NCBI RefSeq assembly: GCF_003391135.1
Contig: NZ_CP031455.1
Span: 3,813,001 to 3,877,000, forward strand
From: Streptoverticillium olivoreticuli subsp. olivoreticuli
GTDB lineage: Bacteria; Actinomycetota; Actinomycetes; Streptomycetales; Streptomycetaceae
Length of the DNA: 64,000 nucleotides
Direction: 5' to 3'
Shown one piece after another: positions 15,985-26,000 of this stretch. The position numbers were made by a program, and so were the translations under genes. Position 1 is the first letter of the stretch. Every line of letters begins with the position of its first letter. The notes beneath the pieces are model-generated. The model made no database searches. It saw only the letters and a program-made list of their open reading frames with translations, and was not told where the DNA came from.

Positions 15985-16326
15985 TCAGAAGGGGTGCACA
16001 CCGACCGGGGTGGCGGGCAGCGGACCGTAGCCCTCCGCGATGCGCTGGTGGTACGTCCCCCGGTCGATGACCTCCAGGCCGACGATCTCCCACGGCGGGA
16101 GCCGGGCGGACGAGCGGTGCTCGCCCCACAGCCGCAGCGCGACGGCCGCCGCGTCGTGCAGGTCGCGCGCCTCTTCCCAGTAGCGGATCTCGGCGTGGTC
16201 GTTGGCGTAGCGGCTGGTCAGCAGGAAGGGGTGGTCGTGCGCGAGCTGTTCGAGACCCCGGCGGACCTCCGCGAGCGGCGCCTCCGCGCCCGAGACGCTC
16301 AGGGTGATGTGCCACAGCCGCGACAC
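15985..16326 (-). CDS. Small conserved protein between proB and proA
   Basis: 113 residues from GTG 16324-16326, with GAGGG upstream: VSRLWHITLSVSGAEAPL, then EVRRGLEQLAHDHPFLLTS, EIRYWEEARDLHDAAAVAL, LPPWEIVGLEVIDRGTYHQ and a short C terminus. It is compact and mixed alpha/beta with no cysteines, transmembrane segment or signal. I do not recognise a named family. An alternative ATG at 16440-16442 would add 39 polar, Glu/Arg-rich residues; its Shine-Dalgarno spacing is poor. Its position between the proline genes suggests co-transcription but does not prove a role in proline synthesis. Confidence 0.75.
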   Translation of the reverse strand: MSRLWHITLSVSGAEAPLAEVRRGLEQLAHDHPFLLTSRYANDHAEIRYWEEARDLHDAAAVALRLWGEHRSSARLPPWEIVGLEVIDRGTYHQRIAEGYGPLPATPVGVHPF

Positions 16327-16684
16327 CTCGCCCTCGCGCTCCGTGGCCTCCCGCTGTTCGCGCTCCGCGCTCCCCCGTGCCCCCTCCACCGCGTCCCCCG
16401 TGCCGACGCTGGTCAGTGTGCGCTCCGCCGTCCCTCGGGACATCGCCCCTGGGCGCCCTCGTCTCACCGGCGGCCTCCTGTTGATCGCTGCTCCGCGCGC
16501 ATGCGGCGGAGCCGTGTCGCTGCTGCTACTCGCTGCGCCATGTGTTCGATGCCGGGGACCGCCTGCCCGTGACGGCCCCCGCAACAAAGTTGACCAGCCT
16601 CCGGGCGGCCGCGTGGCGGTTTTCCGGAAGGTCCCCATGGAAAGGCTGGACCGACCCCGCCCTCTCGCCCCTGCCTGACGTCCG
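16327..16684. other. Intergenic region between proB and the small conserved gene
   Basis: 358 bases without a convincing gene. The leftward frame of the small gene is open across it but has no family-like content. The rightward 124-codon frame (16304-16678) has the codon pattern of an antisense shadow. A short leader for the small gene, or a 39-residue N-terminal extension of it, could lie here. Confidence 0.5.
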
Positions 16685-17836
16685 TCAGCGGCGCAGCACG
16701 ACCAGATCGTCCCGGTGCACGACCTCGCGCTCGTAGCCAGGACCCAGCTCCTTGGCCAGGTCACGGGTGGAACGGCCGAGCAGCTGCGGGATCTCCGCGG
16801 CGTCGAAGGCGACGAGCCCGCGGGCCACGGCCCGGCCCTCGGAGTCCCGCAGCTCGACCGGGTCGCCCGCGCTGAATTCACCCTCGACGGCCGCGATGCC
16901 CGCGGGCAGCAGGGACGCGCTGCCCTCGATCACGGCCCGCACGGCCCCGTCGTCGAGGGTGAGGGCCCCGCGCGGCGCGGAGGCGTGCGCGAGCCACAGC
17001 AGCCGGTCGGTGGAGCGGCGGCCGGTGCGGTGGAAGAAGGTGCCGGTCGGCCGCCCGGCGAGCGCGTCGGCGGCCTGGCTGGCGGAGGTGAGCACGACGG
17101 GCACCCCGGCCGCGGCCGCGATCCGGGCCGCCTCGACCTTGGTGACCATGCCGCCGGTGCCGACGCCCGCCTTGCCCGCGCTGCCGATCGAGACGCCCTC
17201 GAGGTCCTCCGGGCCGCCGACCTCCGCGATCCGGGAGGTGCCCGGGATGCTGGGGTCGCCGTCGTAGAGGCCGTCGACGTCCGACAGCAGGATCAGCAGG
17301 TCGGCCCGGACGAGATGGGCGACGAGGGCGGCCAGCCGGTCGTTGTCGCCGAAGCGGATCTCGTCCGTGGCCACGGTGTCGTTCTCGTTGACGACCGGGA
17401 CCGCGCCCATCGCGAGCAGCTGGTCCAGCGTCCGGTAGGCGTTGCGGTAGTGCGCGCGGCGGCTGGTGTCGTCCGTGGTGAGCAGCACCTGGCCGACGCG
17501 GCGGCCGTAGCGCGCGAAGGACGCCGTGTAGCGGGCCACCAGCAGGCCCTGGCCCACGCTGGCGGCCGCCTGCTGGCGGGCCAGGTCGCGCGGCCGCCGG
17601 TCGAGCCCCAGGGGCGCGAGCCCCGCGGCGATGGCGCCGGAGGAGACCAGCACTATCTCCTTCTCCGCGCCGGCCTTGGCCAGCGTGTCGACCAGCGCGT
17701 CAACCCGGTCGGCGTCCAGCCCGCCGCCCGCGGTGGTGAGTGACGAGGATCCCACCTTGACCACGATCCTGCGGGCCCCGGTCACCTCCGCCCGCGCCGC
17801 CGCCGCTGCCCCCGTACTCGCCCCTGCCCCTGTCAC
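16685..17836 (-). CDS. proB: Glutamate 5-kinase ProB with PUA domain
   Basis: 383 residues from GTG 17836. The N-terminal amino-acid-kinase domain shows RRIVVKVGSSSLT (phosphate-binding start), LVSSGAIAAGL, QAAASVGQGLLV, VVNENDTVATDEI, FGDNDRLAALVA and LLSDVDGLYDGDP, then GTGGMVTKVEAARIA. The C-terminal ~100 residues form a PUA domain (ALTLDDGAVRAVIEGSASL, FSAGDPVELRDSEG). It phosphorylates glutamate with ATP, the first and normally proline-inhibited step of proline synthesis. In many actinobacteria obgE lies directly upstream of proB; here the rightward TagF-like gene separates them. Confidence 0.97.
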   Translation of the reverse strand: MTGAGASTGAAAAARAEVTGARRIVVKVGSSSLTTAGGGLDADRVDALVDTLAKAGAEKEIVLVSSGAIAAGLAPLGLDRRPRDLARQQAAASVGQGLLVARYTASFARYGRRVGQVLLTTDDTSRRAHYRNAYRTLDQLLAMGAVPVVNENDTVATDEIRFGDNDRLAALVAHLVRADLLILLSDVDGLYDGDPSIPGTSRIAEVGGPEDLEGVSIGSAGKAGVGTGGMVTKVEAARIAAAAGVPVVLTSASQAADALAGRPTGTFFHRTGRRSTDRLLWLAHASAPRGALTLDDGAVRAVIEGSASLLPAGIAAVEGEFSAGDPVELRDSEGRAVARGLVAFDAAEIPQLLGRSTRDLAKELGPGYEREVVHRDDLVVLRR

Positions 17837-18085
17837 GTACGTACACCTCTAGTGATCGCCGGTCGTGTGTGACTGCTCCGGCACGCAAATCTACCGTCTG
17901 AGGATTGTGGTCGTTCGGCCCTGTTTTGAGACGATTGCCGTCGGCGAAGATTGCCCCTGGGCCAGCGACCGTCATACGGTCGGTGGTCGACCGTTGTCCT
18001 CCTCCCCTGGCAGACCCGCCGGGAGGGGCCCCCACGGTCCCCCGATGCCCAGTCCCTCCCCGCCCGCCTGCCAGGAGCCCGCCCA

Positions 18086-20119
18086 GTGCCTTCTGCCGGA
18101 ACCGCCTCGCGCCGAGCCGTACAGCTCGTGGCGCTGCTCGCGATGCTGGTGTTCTTCGCCGCCCAGCTCGTCGGGGCCCTGCTGCCCCTCGTGCCGCTCC
18201 TGATCGCCGCCTCGGCGGCGGGCCTCGCGCTCGACCTCTACCTCCAGCACCGTGACCCCGGTCTGGTCGCCGTCCTCGGCAAGATCCGCTTCGACGTCAT
18301 GGTGCGGCAGCTGCTGCGCGACATGATGGTGCTGATCGGGCTGCTGCGGCTGCACGGCGACGGTTCGCTGCGCGACTACGCCCCGGTCTTCGTCGGACTG
18401 GTGCTCTTCTACGCCGCCCACCTCGCCTGCCAGGCCACCGCGCTGCTGGTCCGCCGCAGCCGCACGCTGCCGTTCCTGACCCGGAACATCGACACGACCG
18501 GCCTGCGCCTGTCCGCCGCGCCGCCGCGCCTGCTGGCCCGCCAGCACGGCCGCCGGCTGCTGCGCTTCGCCGTCCCGGCCACCGCGGGCCTGCTGGTCAC
18601 CGCCGCCACCGAGAAGGCCCTCTGGGGCGAGCTCGGCGTCGGCGTCGCCCTCCTCCTCGCCGTCGGCGGCACCGCGCGGCTGGCCACCTGGCTGCGCCCG
18701 AAGAAGCGCATCGCTAACGACCAGCAGGCGCTGGAGTGGCTGGACCGCTGGCTCGCCGGCTACAAGCCGACCGTCGGCATGTACTTCTCCGGTGGCACGA
18801 GCTCCGCCTACCAGGCGAACATGTGGCTCTCCACCCTCGCCGAGCTGGACGGCAACCCGGTCATCGTGCTCCGCGAGCGCTTCATGGTGCAGAAGATCGA
18901 CGCCACCGACGTGCCGATCGTGTGCATCCCCAAGGTCGTCCACCTGATGGCCCTGGAGAAGTCCTCGCTGAAGATGATGCTGCACCCCGCGAACTCCGGT
19001 AAGACCTCGCAGGTGCTGCGCATGCCCTCCATCAAGCACGCCTTCACCAACCACGGCGAGAGCGACAAGCTCTCCAGCTGCAACCCGTACTCCAAGGCGT
19101 ACGACGAGATCTGGGTCGCCGGGCCCGCCGCCCGCGAGCGCTACCAGCTCGCCGACATCGGCGTCGACGACCGCGACGTGGTCGAGGTCGGCCGCCCGCA
19201 GCTCGCGCCGATCGAGCCGTACGCGGGGGCGCCCACTAACGCGTACACCACCGTGCTGTACGCCCCCACGTGGGAGGGCTGGGACGGCCAGCCGGGCAAC
19301 ACCTCGGTGATGCTCGCCGGCGAGAACATCGTCCGCGCGCTGCTCGCCGACCCCAAGGTCCGGCTGCTCTACAAGCCGCACCCGATGACCGGCTCCGTCG
19401 ACCCGCGCGCCGGACGCGCCAACGAGCGCATCCAGGCCATGATCCACGAGGCCAACGCGCGCCGCGGCGGCGACCGGCCCGGCCCCGAGGCCGCCGCCGA
19501 ACTGGCGCGCCGCGCGGCCGAGCTGGACCGGCTCACCACCAGCACCTTCCGGGGCAGCGCCGACGAGATCGAGCGCATGATGCTCCAGGGCACGCCCGAG
19601 AAGGGGCGCGCCGCGACCGTGGAGGCCGCCACGGCCGCCTGGGAGGCCGCGTACTGGGCCTCGCTGCCGGTCTGGGAGCACCAGGTCATCACCGGCCCGC
19701 GCCCGGCCCTCTACACCTGCTTCAACCAGTCCGACCTGCTGATCAGCGATGTCTCCAGCGTGGTCTCGGACTACCTGATCAGCGAGAAGCCGTACGCCGT
19801 CGCGAACACCAGCGGGATGGGCGAGGAGGAGTTCCGCGCGAACTTCCCGACCGTGAGCGCGGCGACGATCCTCGCGCCGGAGGCGACCGAGGTGCCCGGG
19901 CTGCTCGCCGCGGTCCGCGACCCCGCTCTCGACGGCTTCGCCGCGGCCCGTGCGGAGCTGAAGGTCCAGCTGCTGGGTCCGTCCGACCCGCCGTCGCTGG
20001 TGCGCTTCAACGCCGCGGCGCTCTCGCTCGCCGCGGAGGCCGACGCCCGGCGCGAGCGCATGGAGGCTCGCGCCTCCGAGATCCCCCCGCAGCGCGCGGA
20101 CGAGACGGCGTCGGTCTGA
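18086..20119 (+). CDS. Membrane-anchored TagF-like CDP-glycerol/poly-ol-phosphate transferase
   Basis: 677 residues from GTG 18086, with AGGAG eight bases upstream; the frame opens at 17951 but that TTG lacks such a site. The first ~220 residues carry about six hydrophobic helices (VQLVALLAMLVFFAAQLVG, LVGALLPLVPLLIAASAAG, PVFVGLVLFYAAHLACQA and others). The remaining ~450 form a GT-B-like domain of the CDP-glycerol glycerophosphotransferase family: TVGMYFSGGTSSAYQANM, KHAFTNHGESDK, TTVLYAPTWEGWDG, LLYKPHPMTGSVDP and the signature DLLISDVSSVVSDYLIS. Such enzymes polymerise poly-ol-phosphate chains of wall teichoic acids. Fusion to a membrane domain is unusual compared with soluble TagF. It is the only rightward gene between 12.3 and 42.3 kb. 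A wall or spore-wall glycopolymer role is inferred from the family. Confidence 0.85.
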   Translation: MPSAGTASRRAVQLVALLAMLVFFAAQLVGALLPLVPLLIAASAAGLALDLYLQHRDPGLVAVLGKIRFDVMVRQLLRDMMVLIGLLRLHGDGSLRDYAPVFVGLVLFYAAHLACQATALLVRRSRTLPFLTRNIDTTGLRLSAAPPRLLARQHGRRLLRFAVPATAGLLVTAATEKALWGELGVGVALLLAVGGTARLATWLRPKKRIANDQQALEWLDRWLAGYKPTVGMYFSGGTSSAYQANMWLSTLAELDGNPVIVLRERFMVQKIDATDVPIVCIPKVVHLMALEKSSLKMMLHPANSGKTSQVLRMPSIKHAFTNHGESDKLSSCNPYSKAYDEIWVAGPAARERYQLADIGVDDRDVVEVGRPQLAPIEPYAGAPTNAYTTVLYAPTWEGWDGQPGNTSVMLAGENIVRALLADPKVRLLYKPHPMTGSVDPRAGRANERIQAMIHEANARRGGDRPGPEAAAELARRAAELDRLTTSTFRGSADEIERMMLQGTPEKGRAATVEAATAAWEAAYWASLPVWEHQVITGPRPALYTCFNQSDLLISDVSSVVSDYLISEKPYAVANTSGMGEEEFRANFPTVSAATILAPEATEVPGLLAAVRDPALDGFAAARAELKVQLLGPSDPPSLVRFNAAALSLAAEADARRERMEARASEIPPQRADETASV

Positions 20120-20493
20120 CCCCTCGCATCGCCCTCAACCGCCGGGCAGGCTGGTTCCTCCAGCCCGCCCGGCGTTTTTTGTTCCCCTGCCCCGCCCCTT
20201 CCCTCCCCCAGCTACCTCCCCCAGACTCCGTCCGGGGGTGCCCCCAGAGGTGCCCCCAATCCGATGCTCGGCTCCGCCGAGGCCGGGGCTCCGCCCCGGA
20301 CCCGTGCCCGGGTGCGGCCCGGCGGGTTTTGTTCCCCAGCCCCGCCCCTTCCCGAAACCGGGGAGACCCCGGACCCCCAGCGCCCTGCGGGCGCGTCCTC
20401 AATCGCCGGACGGGCTGAATTCAGCCCGTCCGGCGATTGAGGACAAGCGGCGAAGCCGCTTTCGGGGTCTGGGGCGGAGCCCCAGGAAACGAA
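20120..20493. repeat. GC-rich mosaic intergenic repeat, site 2
   Basis: The 443 bases between the convergent TagF-like gene and obgE hold no gene. A hairpin CCGCCGGGCAGGCTGG / CCAGCCCGCCCGGCG with TTTTTTG follows the TagF-like stop (about 20139-20182), a good rightward terminator. Then come the modules of site 1: CCCCGCCCCTTCCC, CTCCCCCAGCTACC, CCCAGACTCCGTCCGGGGGT, a GGCTCCGCCGAGGCC / GGGGCTCCGCCCC block also found at site 4, and the palindrome CGGACGGGCTGAATTCAGCC (20416-20445) inside a longer inverted repeat of CCTCAATCGCCGGACGGG. Confidence 0.75.
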
Positions 20494-20543
20494 ACCGCCC
20501 GGCGAGCGGGCACACCCAGAAGGTGCACCCGTCACCGGGCGGT
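20494..20543 (-). terminator. Terminator of the obgE operon
   Basis: ACCGCCCGG (20494-20502) pairs with CCGGGCGGT (20535-20543), and an inner GGGCAC / GTGCACCC pairing extends the stem. It begins 20 bases beyond the obgE stop on the minus strand, where GTTTC follows the stem. Confidence 0.6.
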
Positions 20544-20562
20544 GAGTTGATGACGCGTCAGA

Positions 20563-21999
20563 TCAGAACGGCTTGAAACCGTCGAACTCCTGCTGCGCCT
20601 CATCCCGCTGAGCCTCCCGCTCGCGACGACGCGTCGCGGCCGGTCGCGGTGCCTCCAGGCGGTGGTCCTCGCCACGGCGGCCGAGCATCTCGGCGCCCGC
20701 CATCATCGTCGGCTCCCAGTCGAAGACGACCGCGTTGTCCTCGGCACCGATGGCCACGCCGTCGCCCGCCCGGGCACCGGCCTTGAGCAGCCGGTCCTCG
20801 ACGCCGAGGCGGTTGAGGCGGTCGGCCAGGTAACCGACGGCCTCGTCGTTGTTGAAGTCGGTCTGGCGCACCCAGCGCTCCGGCTTCTCGCCGCGCACGC
20901 GGTAGATGCCGTCCTCCTCCAGGGTGACCGTGAAGCCCGCGTCGTCCACGGCCTTCGGGCGGATGACGATGCGGGTCGCCTCCTCCTTCGGCTTCGCGGC
21001 GCGCGCCTCGGCGATGATGCGGGCCAGCGCGAAGGAGAGCTCCTTCAGGCCCGTACGGGCGACGGCGGACACCTCGAAGACCTGGTAGCCGCGCGCCTCC
21101 AGATCCGGGCGGATCATGTCGGCGAGGTCCTGGCCGTCCGGGATGTCGATCTTGTTGAGGACGACGATGCGCGGCCGGTCCTCGAGACCGCCGTACTGCC
21201 CCAGCTCCGCCTCGATGACATCCAGGTCGGAGACCGGGTCGCGGTCGGACTCCAGGGTCGCGGTGTCCAGCACGTGCACGAGCACCGAGCAGCGCTCGAC
21301 GTGCCGCAGGAACTCCAGGCCGAGGCCCTTGCCCTGGCTGGCGCCCGGGATCAGACCGGGGACGTCCGCGATGGTGTAGACGGTCGAGCCGGCCGTGACC
21401 ACGCCCAGGTTCGGGACCAGCGTCGTGAAGGGGTAGTCCGCGATCTTCGGCTTGGCGGCGGAGAGCACCGAGATCAGCGAGGACTTGCCCGCGCTCGGGT
21501 AGCCCACCAGCGCCACGTCGGCGACGGTCTTGAGCTCCATGACGACGTCACGGGCCTCGCCGGGCTCGCCGAGCAGCGCGAAGCCGGGCGCCTTGCGGCG
21601 GGCGGAGGCCAGCGCCGCGTTGCCGAGGCCGCCGCGGCCGCCCTGGCCGGCGATGAAGGTGGTGCCCTCGCCGACCAGGTCGGCGAGGACGTTGCCGTCC
21701 TTGTCCAGGACGACGGTGCCGTCCGGCACGGGCAGGACGAGGTCCTGGCCGTCCTTGCCGGAGCGGTTGTCGCCGGCGCCCGGCTGGCCGTTGGTGGCCT
21801 TGCGGTGGGGGCTGTGGTGGTAGTCGAGGAGCGTGGTGACCGACTGGTCCACGACCAGGATCACGTCGCCGCCACGGCCGCCGTTGCCGCCGTCCGGGCC
21901 GCCGAGCGGCTTGAACTTCTCACGGTGCACGGAGGCGCAGCCATGGCCTCCGTTACCCGCGGCGACATGCAGCTCGACGCGGTCCACGAAGGTGGTCAT
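20563..21999 (-). CDS. obgE: Obg family GTPase (ObgE/CgtA)
   Basis: 478 residues. Domains in order: the Gly-rich Obg fold (residues 1-158; AAGNGGHGCASVHREKFKPL, GGPDGGNGGRGGDV, AGQGGRGGLGNAALAS), the G domain with GYPSAGKSSLIS (P loop), TTLVPNLG, DVPGLIPGAS, the NKID specificity motif and SAVARTG, and an Obg C-terminal OCT domain with an acidic/basic tail (RRREREAQRDEAQQEFDGF). It is a GTPase of late 50S assembly; in S. coelicolor Obg is also tied to the onset of aerial growth. It is last in the leftward rplU-rpmA-obgE operon, the universal bacterial order. Confidence 0.97.
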   Translation of the reverse strand: MTTFVDRVELHVAAGNGGHGCASVHREKFKPLGGPDGGNGGRGGDVILVVDQSVTTLLDYHHSPHRKATNGQPGAGDNRSGKDGQDLVLPVPDGTVVLDKDGNVLADLVGEGTTFIAGQGGRGGLGNAALASARRKAPGFALLGEPGEARDVVMELKTVADVALVGYPSAGKSSLISVLSAAKPKIADYPFTTLVPNLGVVTAGSTVYTIADVPGLIPGASQGKGLGLEFLRHVERCSVLVHVLDTATLESDRDPVSDLDVIEAELGQYGGLEDRPRIVVLNKIDIPDGQDLADMIRPDLEARGYQVFEVSAVARTGLKELSFALARIIAEARAAKPKEEATRIVIRPKAVDDAGFTVTLEEDGIYRVRGEKPERWVRQTDFNNDEAVGYLADRLNRLGVEDRLLKAGARAGDGVAIGAEDNAVVFDWEPTMMAGAEMLGRRGEDHRLEAPRPAATRRREREAQRDEAQQEFDGFKPF

Positions 22000-22122
22000 T
22001 GCGGTTGCCTCCAGATACGTGCAGGGGATGTCTCTGTACTAACACGCCGAGGGCGGACCGGCTTCCCCGTCAGGAAAAGCGGCCCGCCCTCGGAAAGGTG
22101 CTGTGTCGTGCCGAAAGGCTGA

Positions 22123-22380
22123 TTACTCAGCGATCGGGACGATGTTCACGACCTTGCGACCACGGTGGGTGCCGAACTGCACCGCACCGGCGGCCAGCGC
22201 GAACAGGGTGTCGTCGCCACCGCGACCGACGCCCGTGCCCGGGTGGAAGTGGGTGCCGCGCTGGCGGACCAGGATCTCACCGGCGTTGACGGCCTGGCCG
22301 CCGAAGCGCTTGACGCCGAGCCGCTGAGCGTTGGAGTCGCGACCGTTCCGAGTGGACGATGCGCCCTTCTTGTGTGCCAT
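22123..22380 (-). CDS. rpmA: 50S ribosomal protein L27
   Basis: 85 residues: MAHKKGASSTRNGRDSNAQR, GVKRFGGQAVNAGEILVRQR, GTHFHPGTGVGRGGDDTLFA. The sequence and length are diagnostic of L27, whose basic N terminus reaches the peptidyl-transferase centre. It begins with MAHKKG and has no N-terminal cleavage extension of the Firmicutes type. The rplU stop lies 14 bases upstream; obgE follows after a 123-base gap. Confidence 0.98.
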   Translation of the reverse strand: MAHKKGASSTRNGRDSNAQRLGVKRFGGQAVNAGEILVRQRGTHFHPGTGVGRGGDDTLFALAAGAVQFGTHRGRKVVNIVPIAE

Positions 22381-22394
22381 GTGTTCTCAGTCCC

Positions 22395-22715
22395 TTACTT
22401 CGCAGCCGTGGGGATGCCGGTGACCTTGATCGCCGTGTACTGCTGGCGGTGACCAATGCGCTTGCGGTAGCCGGTCTTGTTCTTGTACTTCAGGATGTCG
22501 ATCTTGGCACCCTTGTGGTGGTCCACAATCTCGGCCTGGACCTTGATCCCGGCCAGCACCCACGGGTCGCTGGTGACGGACTCGCCGTCGACCACGAGCA
22601 GCGTGGAGAGCTCGACGGAGTCGCCCACCTTGCCGTCGGAAATCTTGTCAACCTCGACGATGTCGCCGACAGCAACCTTGTGCTGGCGACCACCGCTACG
22701 CACGATTGCGTACAC
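22395..22715 (-). CDS. rplU: 50S ribosomal protein L21
   Basis: 106 residues from GTG 22715: YAIVRSGGRQHKVAVGDIV, VEVDKISDGKVGDSVEL, HHKGAKIDILKYKNKTGYRK and RIGHRQQYTAIKVTGI are all L21 signatures. It is a structural protein of the large subunit that contacts 23S rRNA. It is the first gene of the leftward rplU-rpmA-obgE operon; the ~300-base region upstream carries leader hairpins. Confidence 0.98.
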   Translation of the reverse strand: MYAIVRSGGRQHKVAVGDIVEVDKISDGKVGDSVELSTLLVVDGESVTSDPWVLAGIKVQAEIVDHHKGAKIDILKYKNKTGYRKRIGHRQQYTAIKVTGIPTAAK

Positions 22716-23024
22716 GCGGATCTCACTCTCTCGCTGGTAATCGGGACCTCTGATGCCAGCCGCTCACGCAGGCGTGAAGCCCGCGCATATCCGAAAGGAC
22801 GAGCGGCCTCTCCCGGAATTCACCGGGAGGGATTTGCTCAGGGGTTGGCGTACAGACGCCGAAGGACAAGGTTACGGGGCCCTGTCCTGGGGGTCAAACC
22901 GGGCCCTCCCCCGGGGTGGCCGCTCCACGGAGCGGCCGTCCGGGTGGACCCAGGGCCTGGATTCCCCGGGTGCCGGGCGGACTGGAATTCAGCCCGCCCG
23001 GCACCCGGAGAAAAACAACCCGGC
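22716..23024 (-). promoter_or_regulatory. rplU upstream/leader region and rne 3' flank
   Basis: These 309 bases hold no gene. In the minus-strand leader of rplU two perfect short hairpins are visible: CTCCCGG/CCGGGAG (22810-22829) and TCACGC/GCGTGA (22764-22777). They could form a leader for feedback by L21 or another ribosomal protein, although I cannot match them to a named leader family. The part next to rne carries that gene's terminator. Confidence 0.45.
22968..23006 (-). terminator. Terminator of the RNase E gene
   Basis: GGGTGCCGGGCGG pairs perfectly with CCGCCCGGCACCC around a 13-base loop, 18 bases beyond the RNase E stop on the minus strand. There is no T tract, as is common in this group. 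Confidence 0.65.
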
Positions 23025-26000
23025 CTAGTCCTCGGCGGAAGCGGCGGGGGCCGTGGCGGCCTTCTTCGCCGTCTTCTTCGCCGGGGCCTTCTTGGCCGCC
23101 GTCTTGGTGGCGGTCTTCTTGGCCGTGGTCTTCTTGGCGGTCGTCGTCTTCTTGGCCGCCGTCTTCTTCGTGGCGGCGGCCTTCTTCGCCGGGGCCTTCT
23201 TGGCGGCCGTCTTACGGGCCGTCTTCTTGGCCGGGGCCGGGGTCTCCTCGGCCTCGGTCCCGTCCTCGGCGACCGGCTCGGTGACGGCCTCCGGCTCCAC
23301 CGGCGCCGGCGCGGGCTCCGGCTCGGCGGCCGGGGCGGCCGGCGCGGTGACGACCACCACGGCCGCTTCCTCCGCCGCGGCGGGCGAGCCCGCCGGGGCG
23401 GACGCCCTGCGGGTCACCCGGCGGCGCGGCCGGGCGGGAGCGGCCGGAGCCGCCTCCACCGGGGCCTCGGCCGGAGCGGCCTCCACGACAGCCTCGACGA
23501 CCGGCTCGGCCACGGGCTCGGCGGCCACCGGCTCGACGACCGGCTCGGCCGGCGCCGCGGTCTCCACGACGATCTCCGGCTCGGCGGCGGCCTTCGGGGC
23601 ACCCGCCGGAGCGGTCGCTTTGCGGGTCGCCCGGCGCCGCGTACGGCCACCGCGCGAACCCGCCGCGGCACGCGCCTCGGCCGGGCTGCCGAACCACTCC
23701 TCGTCCCCGCCGACCGACGGCTGGAGCTCGGCCTCGGTCACCGCGACGGGCTCCAGCTCGGGCGCCTCGGCATCAGCCTCGACCTCGGCCTGCTCCGCGG
23801 CCTCCGCCGTCACGTGATCGTGCTCGTGCTCGTGCGGCTGCCCCTTGCCCTTCTTCTTGCCGCGCTTGCCGCCACCGCCACCGCCGACGGACGTGGGCTG
23901 GTCCATGTGGACGATCACGCCACGGCCGTTGCAGTGCACACACGGCTCGGAGAACGACTCCAGCAGGCCCTGGCCGACCCGCTTGCGGGTCATCTGCACC
24001 AGACCCAGCGAGGTCACCTCGGCGACCTGGTGCTTCGTACGGTCCCGGCCCAGGCACTCCAGCAGACGCCGCAGCACGAGGTCGCGGTTGGCCTCCAGCA
24101 CCATGTCGATGAAGTCGATCACCACGATGCCGCCGAGGTCGCGCAGCCGCAGCTGACGCACGATCTCCTCGGCCGCCTCGAGGTTGTTCTTGGTGACCGT
24201 CTCCTCGAGGTTGCCGCCCTGACCGGTGAACTTGCCGGTGTTGACGTCGACCACGACCATCGCCTCGGTCCGGTCGATCACGAGCGAACCGCCGCTCGGC
24301 AGCCAGACCTTGCGGTCCAGCGCCTTCATCAGCTGCTCGTCGATCCGGTACGTGGCGAAGACGTCGACGTCCGACGTCCACTTCTGGAGCCGGTCGGTGA
24401 GGTCCGGGGCGACGTGCGAGACGTAGCCGTGGATGGTCTCCCAGGCGCCTTCACCGCTGACGATGACCTTGGAGAAGTCCTCGTTGAAGATGTCGCGCAC
24501 GACGCGGACGGTCATGTCCGGCTCGCCGTACAGCAGGGTCGGGGCGTTGCCGCTCTTCGCCCGCTGCTGGATCTCCTCCCACTGCGCCTGGAGCCGCTGC
24601 ACGTCACGCGCCAGCTCCTCCTCGCTCGCACCCTCGGCGGCCGTACGGACGATGACGCCCGCGTCCTCGGGGACGATCTTCTTGAGGATCTGCTTCAGAC
24701 GCGCGCGCTCGGTGTCGGGCAGCTTGCGGCTGATGCCGGTCATCGAGCCCTCGGGCACGTACACGAGGTAGCGGCCCGGCAGCGAGACCTGGCTGGTCAG
24801 ACGGGCGCCCTTGTGACCGATCGGGTCCTTGGTGACCTGCACGAGCACGGACTGGCCGGACTTCAGCGCGGTCTCGATGCGGCGCGGGCCGTTGCCCATG
24901 CCGAGCGCCTCGAAGTTGACCTCACCGGCGTACAGCACGGCGTTGCGGCCCTTGCCGATGTCGACGAAGGCGGCCTCCATGGACGGCAGGACGTTCTGGA
25001 CCTTGCCCAGGTAGACGTTGCCGACGTAGCTGGTGGCCTGCTCCTTGTTGACGTAGTGCTCGACGAGGACGTTGTCCTCCAGCACGCCGATCTGGGTGCG
25101 CTCACCGCTCTGGCGCACGACCATCACGCGCTCGACGGCCTCACGGCGGGCCAGGAACTCGGCCTCGGTGATGATCGGCACCCGGCGGCGGCCCTGCTCG
25201 CGGCCCTCGCGGCGGCGCTGCTTCTTCGCCTCCATGCGGGTGGAGCCCTTGATGGACTGCACCTCGTCGAAGCCGGTGCCGGGCTCGCGCTCCTCGCGCT
25301 TGCGGGGCTCGCGGACCTTGACGACCGTGCGCTCCGGGTCGCCCTCGCCCACCTCGGCCTCGGCGGCGTCGCCACTGCGGCGACGACGGCGGCGACGGCG
25401 ACGGCTGCCCGCGGAACCGGCGCCCGACTCCTCGCCGTACGCCTCCTCCTGCTCCTCCTCGGCGGCCTCGGCCTCTTCGGCCTCCTCCTCGGCGGCCTCG
25501 GCCTCCACGTCCCCGGCCTCACCACGGCGGCGACGACGGCCACCACGGCGGCGACGGCGCGAGGGGCGGTCCGACTCCTCCTCGTCGTGGGCGGCCTCGG
25601 CCTCTTCGGCCTCCTCGCCCTCGGCCTCCTCGGCCACGGCGGGAACGATCTCCTCCGCCACGGCCTGCTCGACCTCGGCGGGCTCGCCGCGACGGCGGCG
25701 ACGGCGACGGCTGCCCGTGGCCGGCTGCGCGGCCTCGGCGGCCGGCTCGGCCTGCTCCGGCTCGGGCTCCTCCTCCGGCACGAAGGCGGCGGCAGCGGCA
25801 GCGGCGGTCTCCGGCGTCTGGAACATCGGCTCGGTGAAGACCGGCGCCTGGAAGACGGCGGTCGGCGGGCGCACGGCGCGACGACGGCCGCGCGCGGGGG
25901 CCTCGGCCTGCTCGGCCGGAACCTCGGTGGCGGCTTCCCGCGCACGGCTCTCGGCCTTGGCGGCCTCCAGCGCGGCGGCAGCGGCCTCGGCGTCACCGGT

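Noticed and set aside
16304..16678. Rightward 124-codon frame between proB and the small gene
   Set aside because: Overlaps the start of the conserved leftward gene, has Arg/Pro/Ser-rich shadow composition and no ribosome site.
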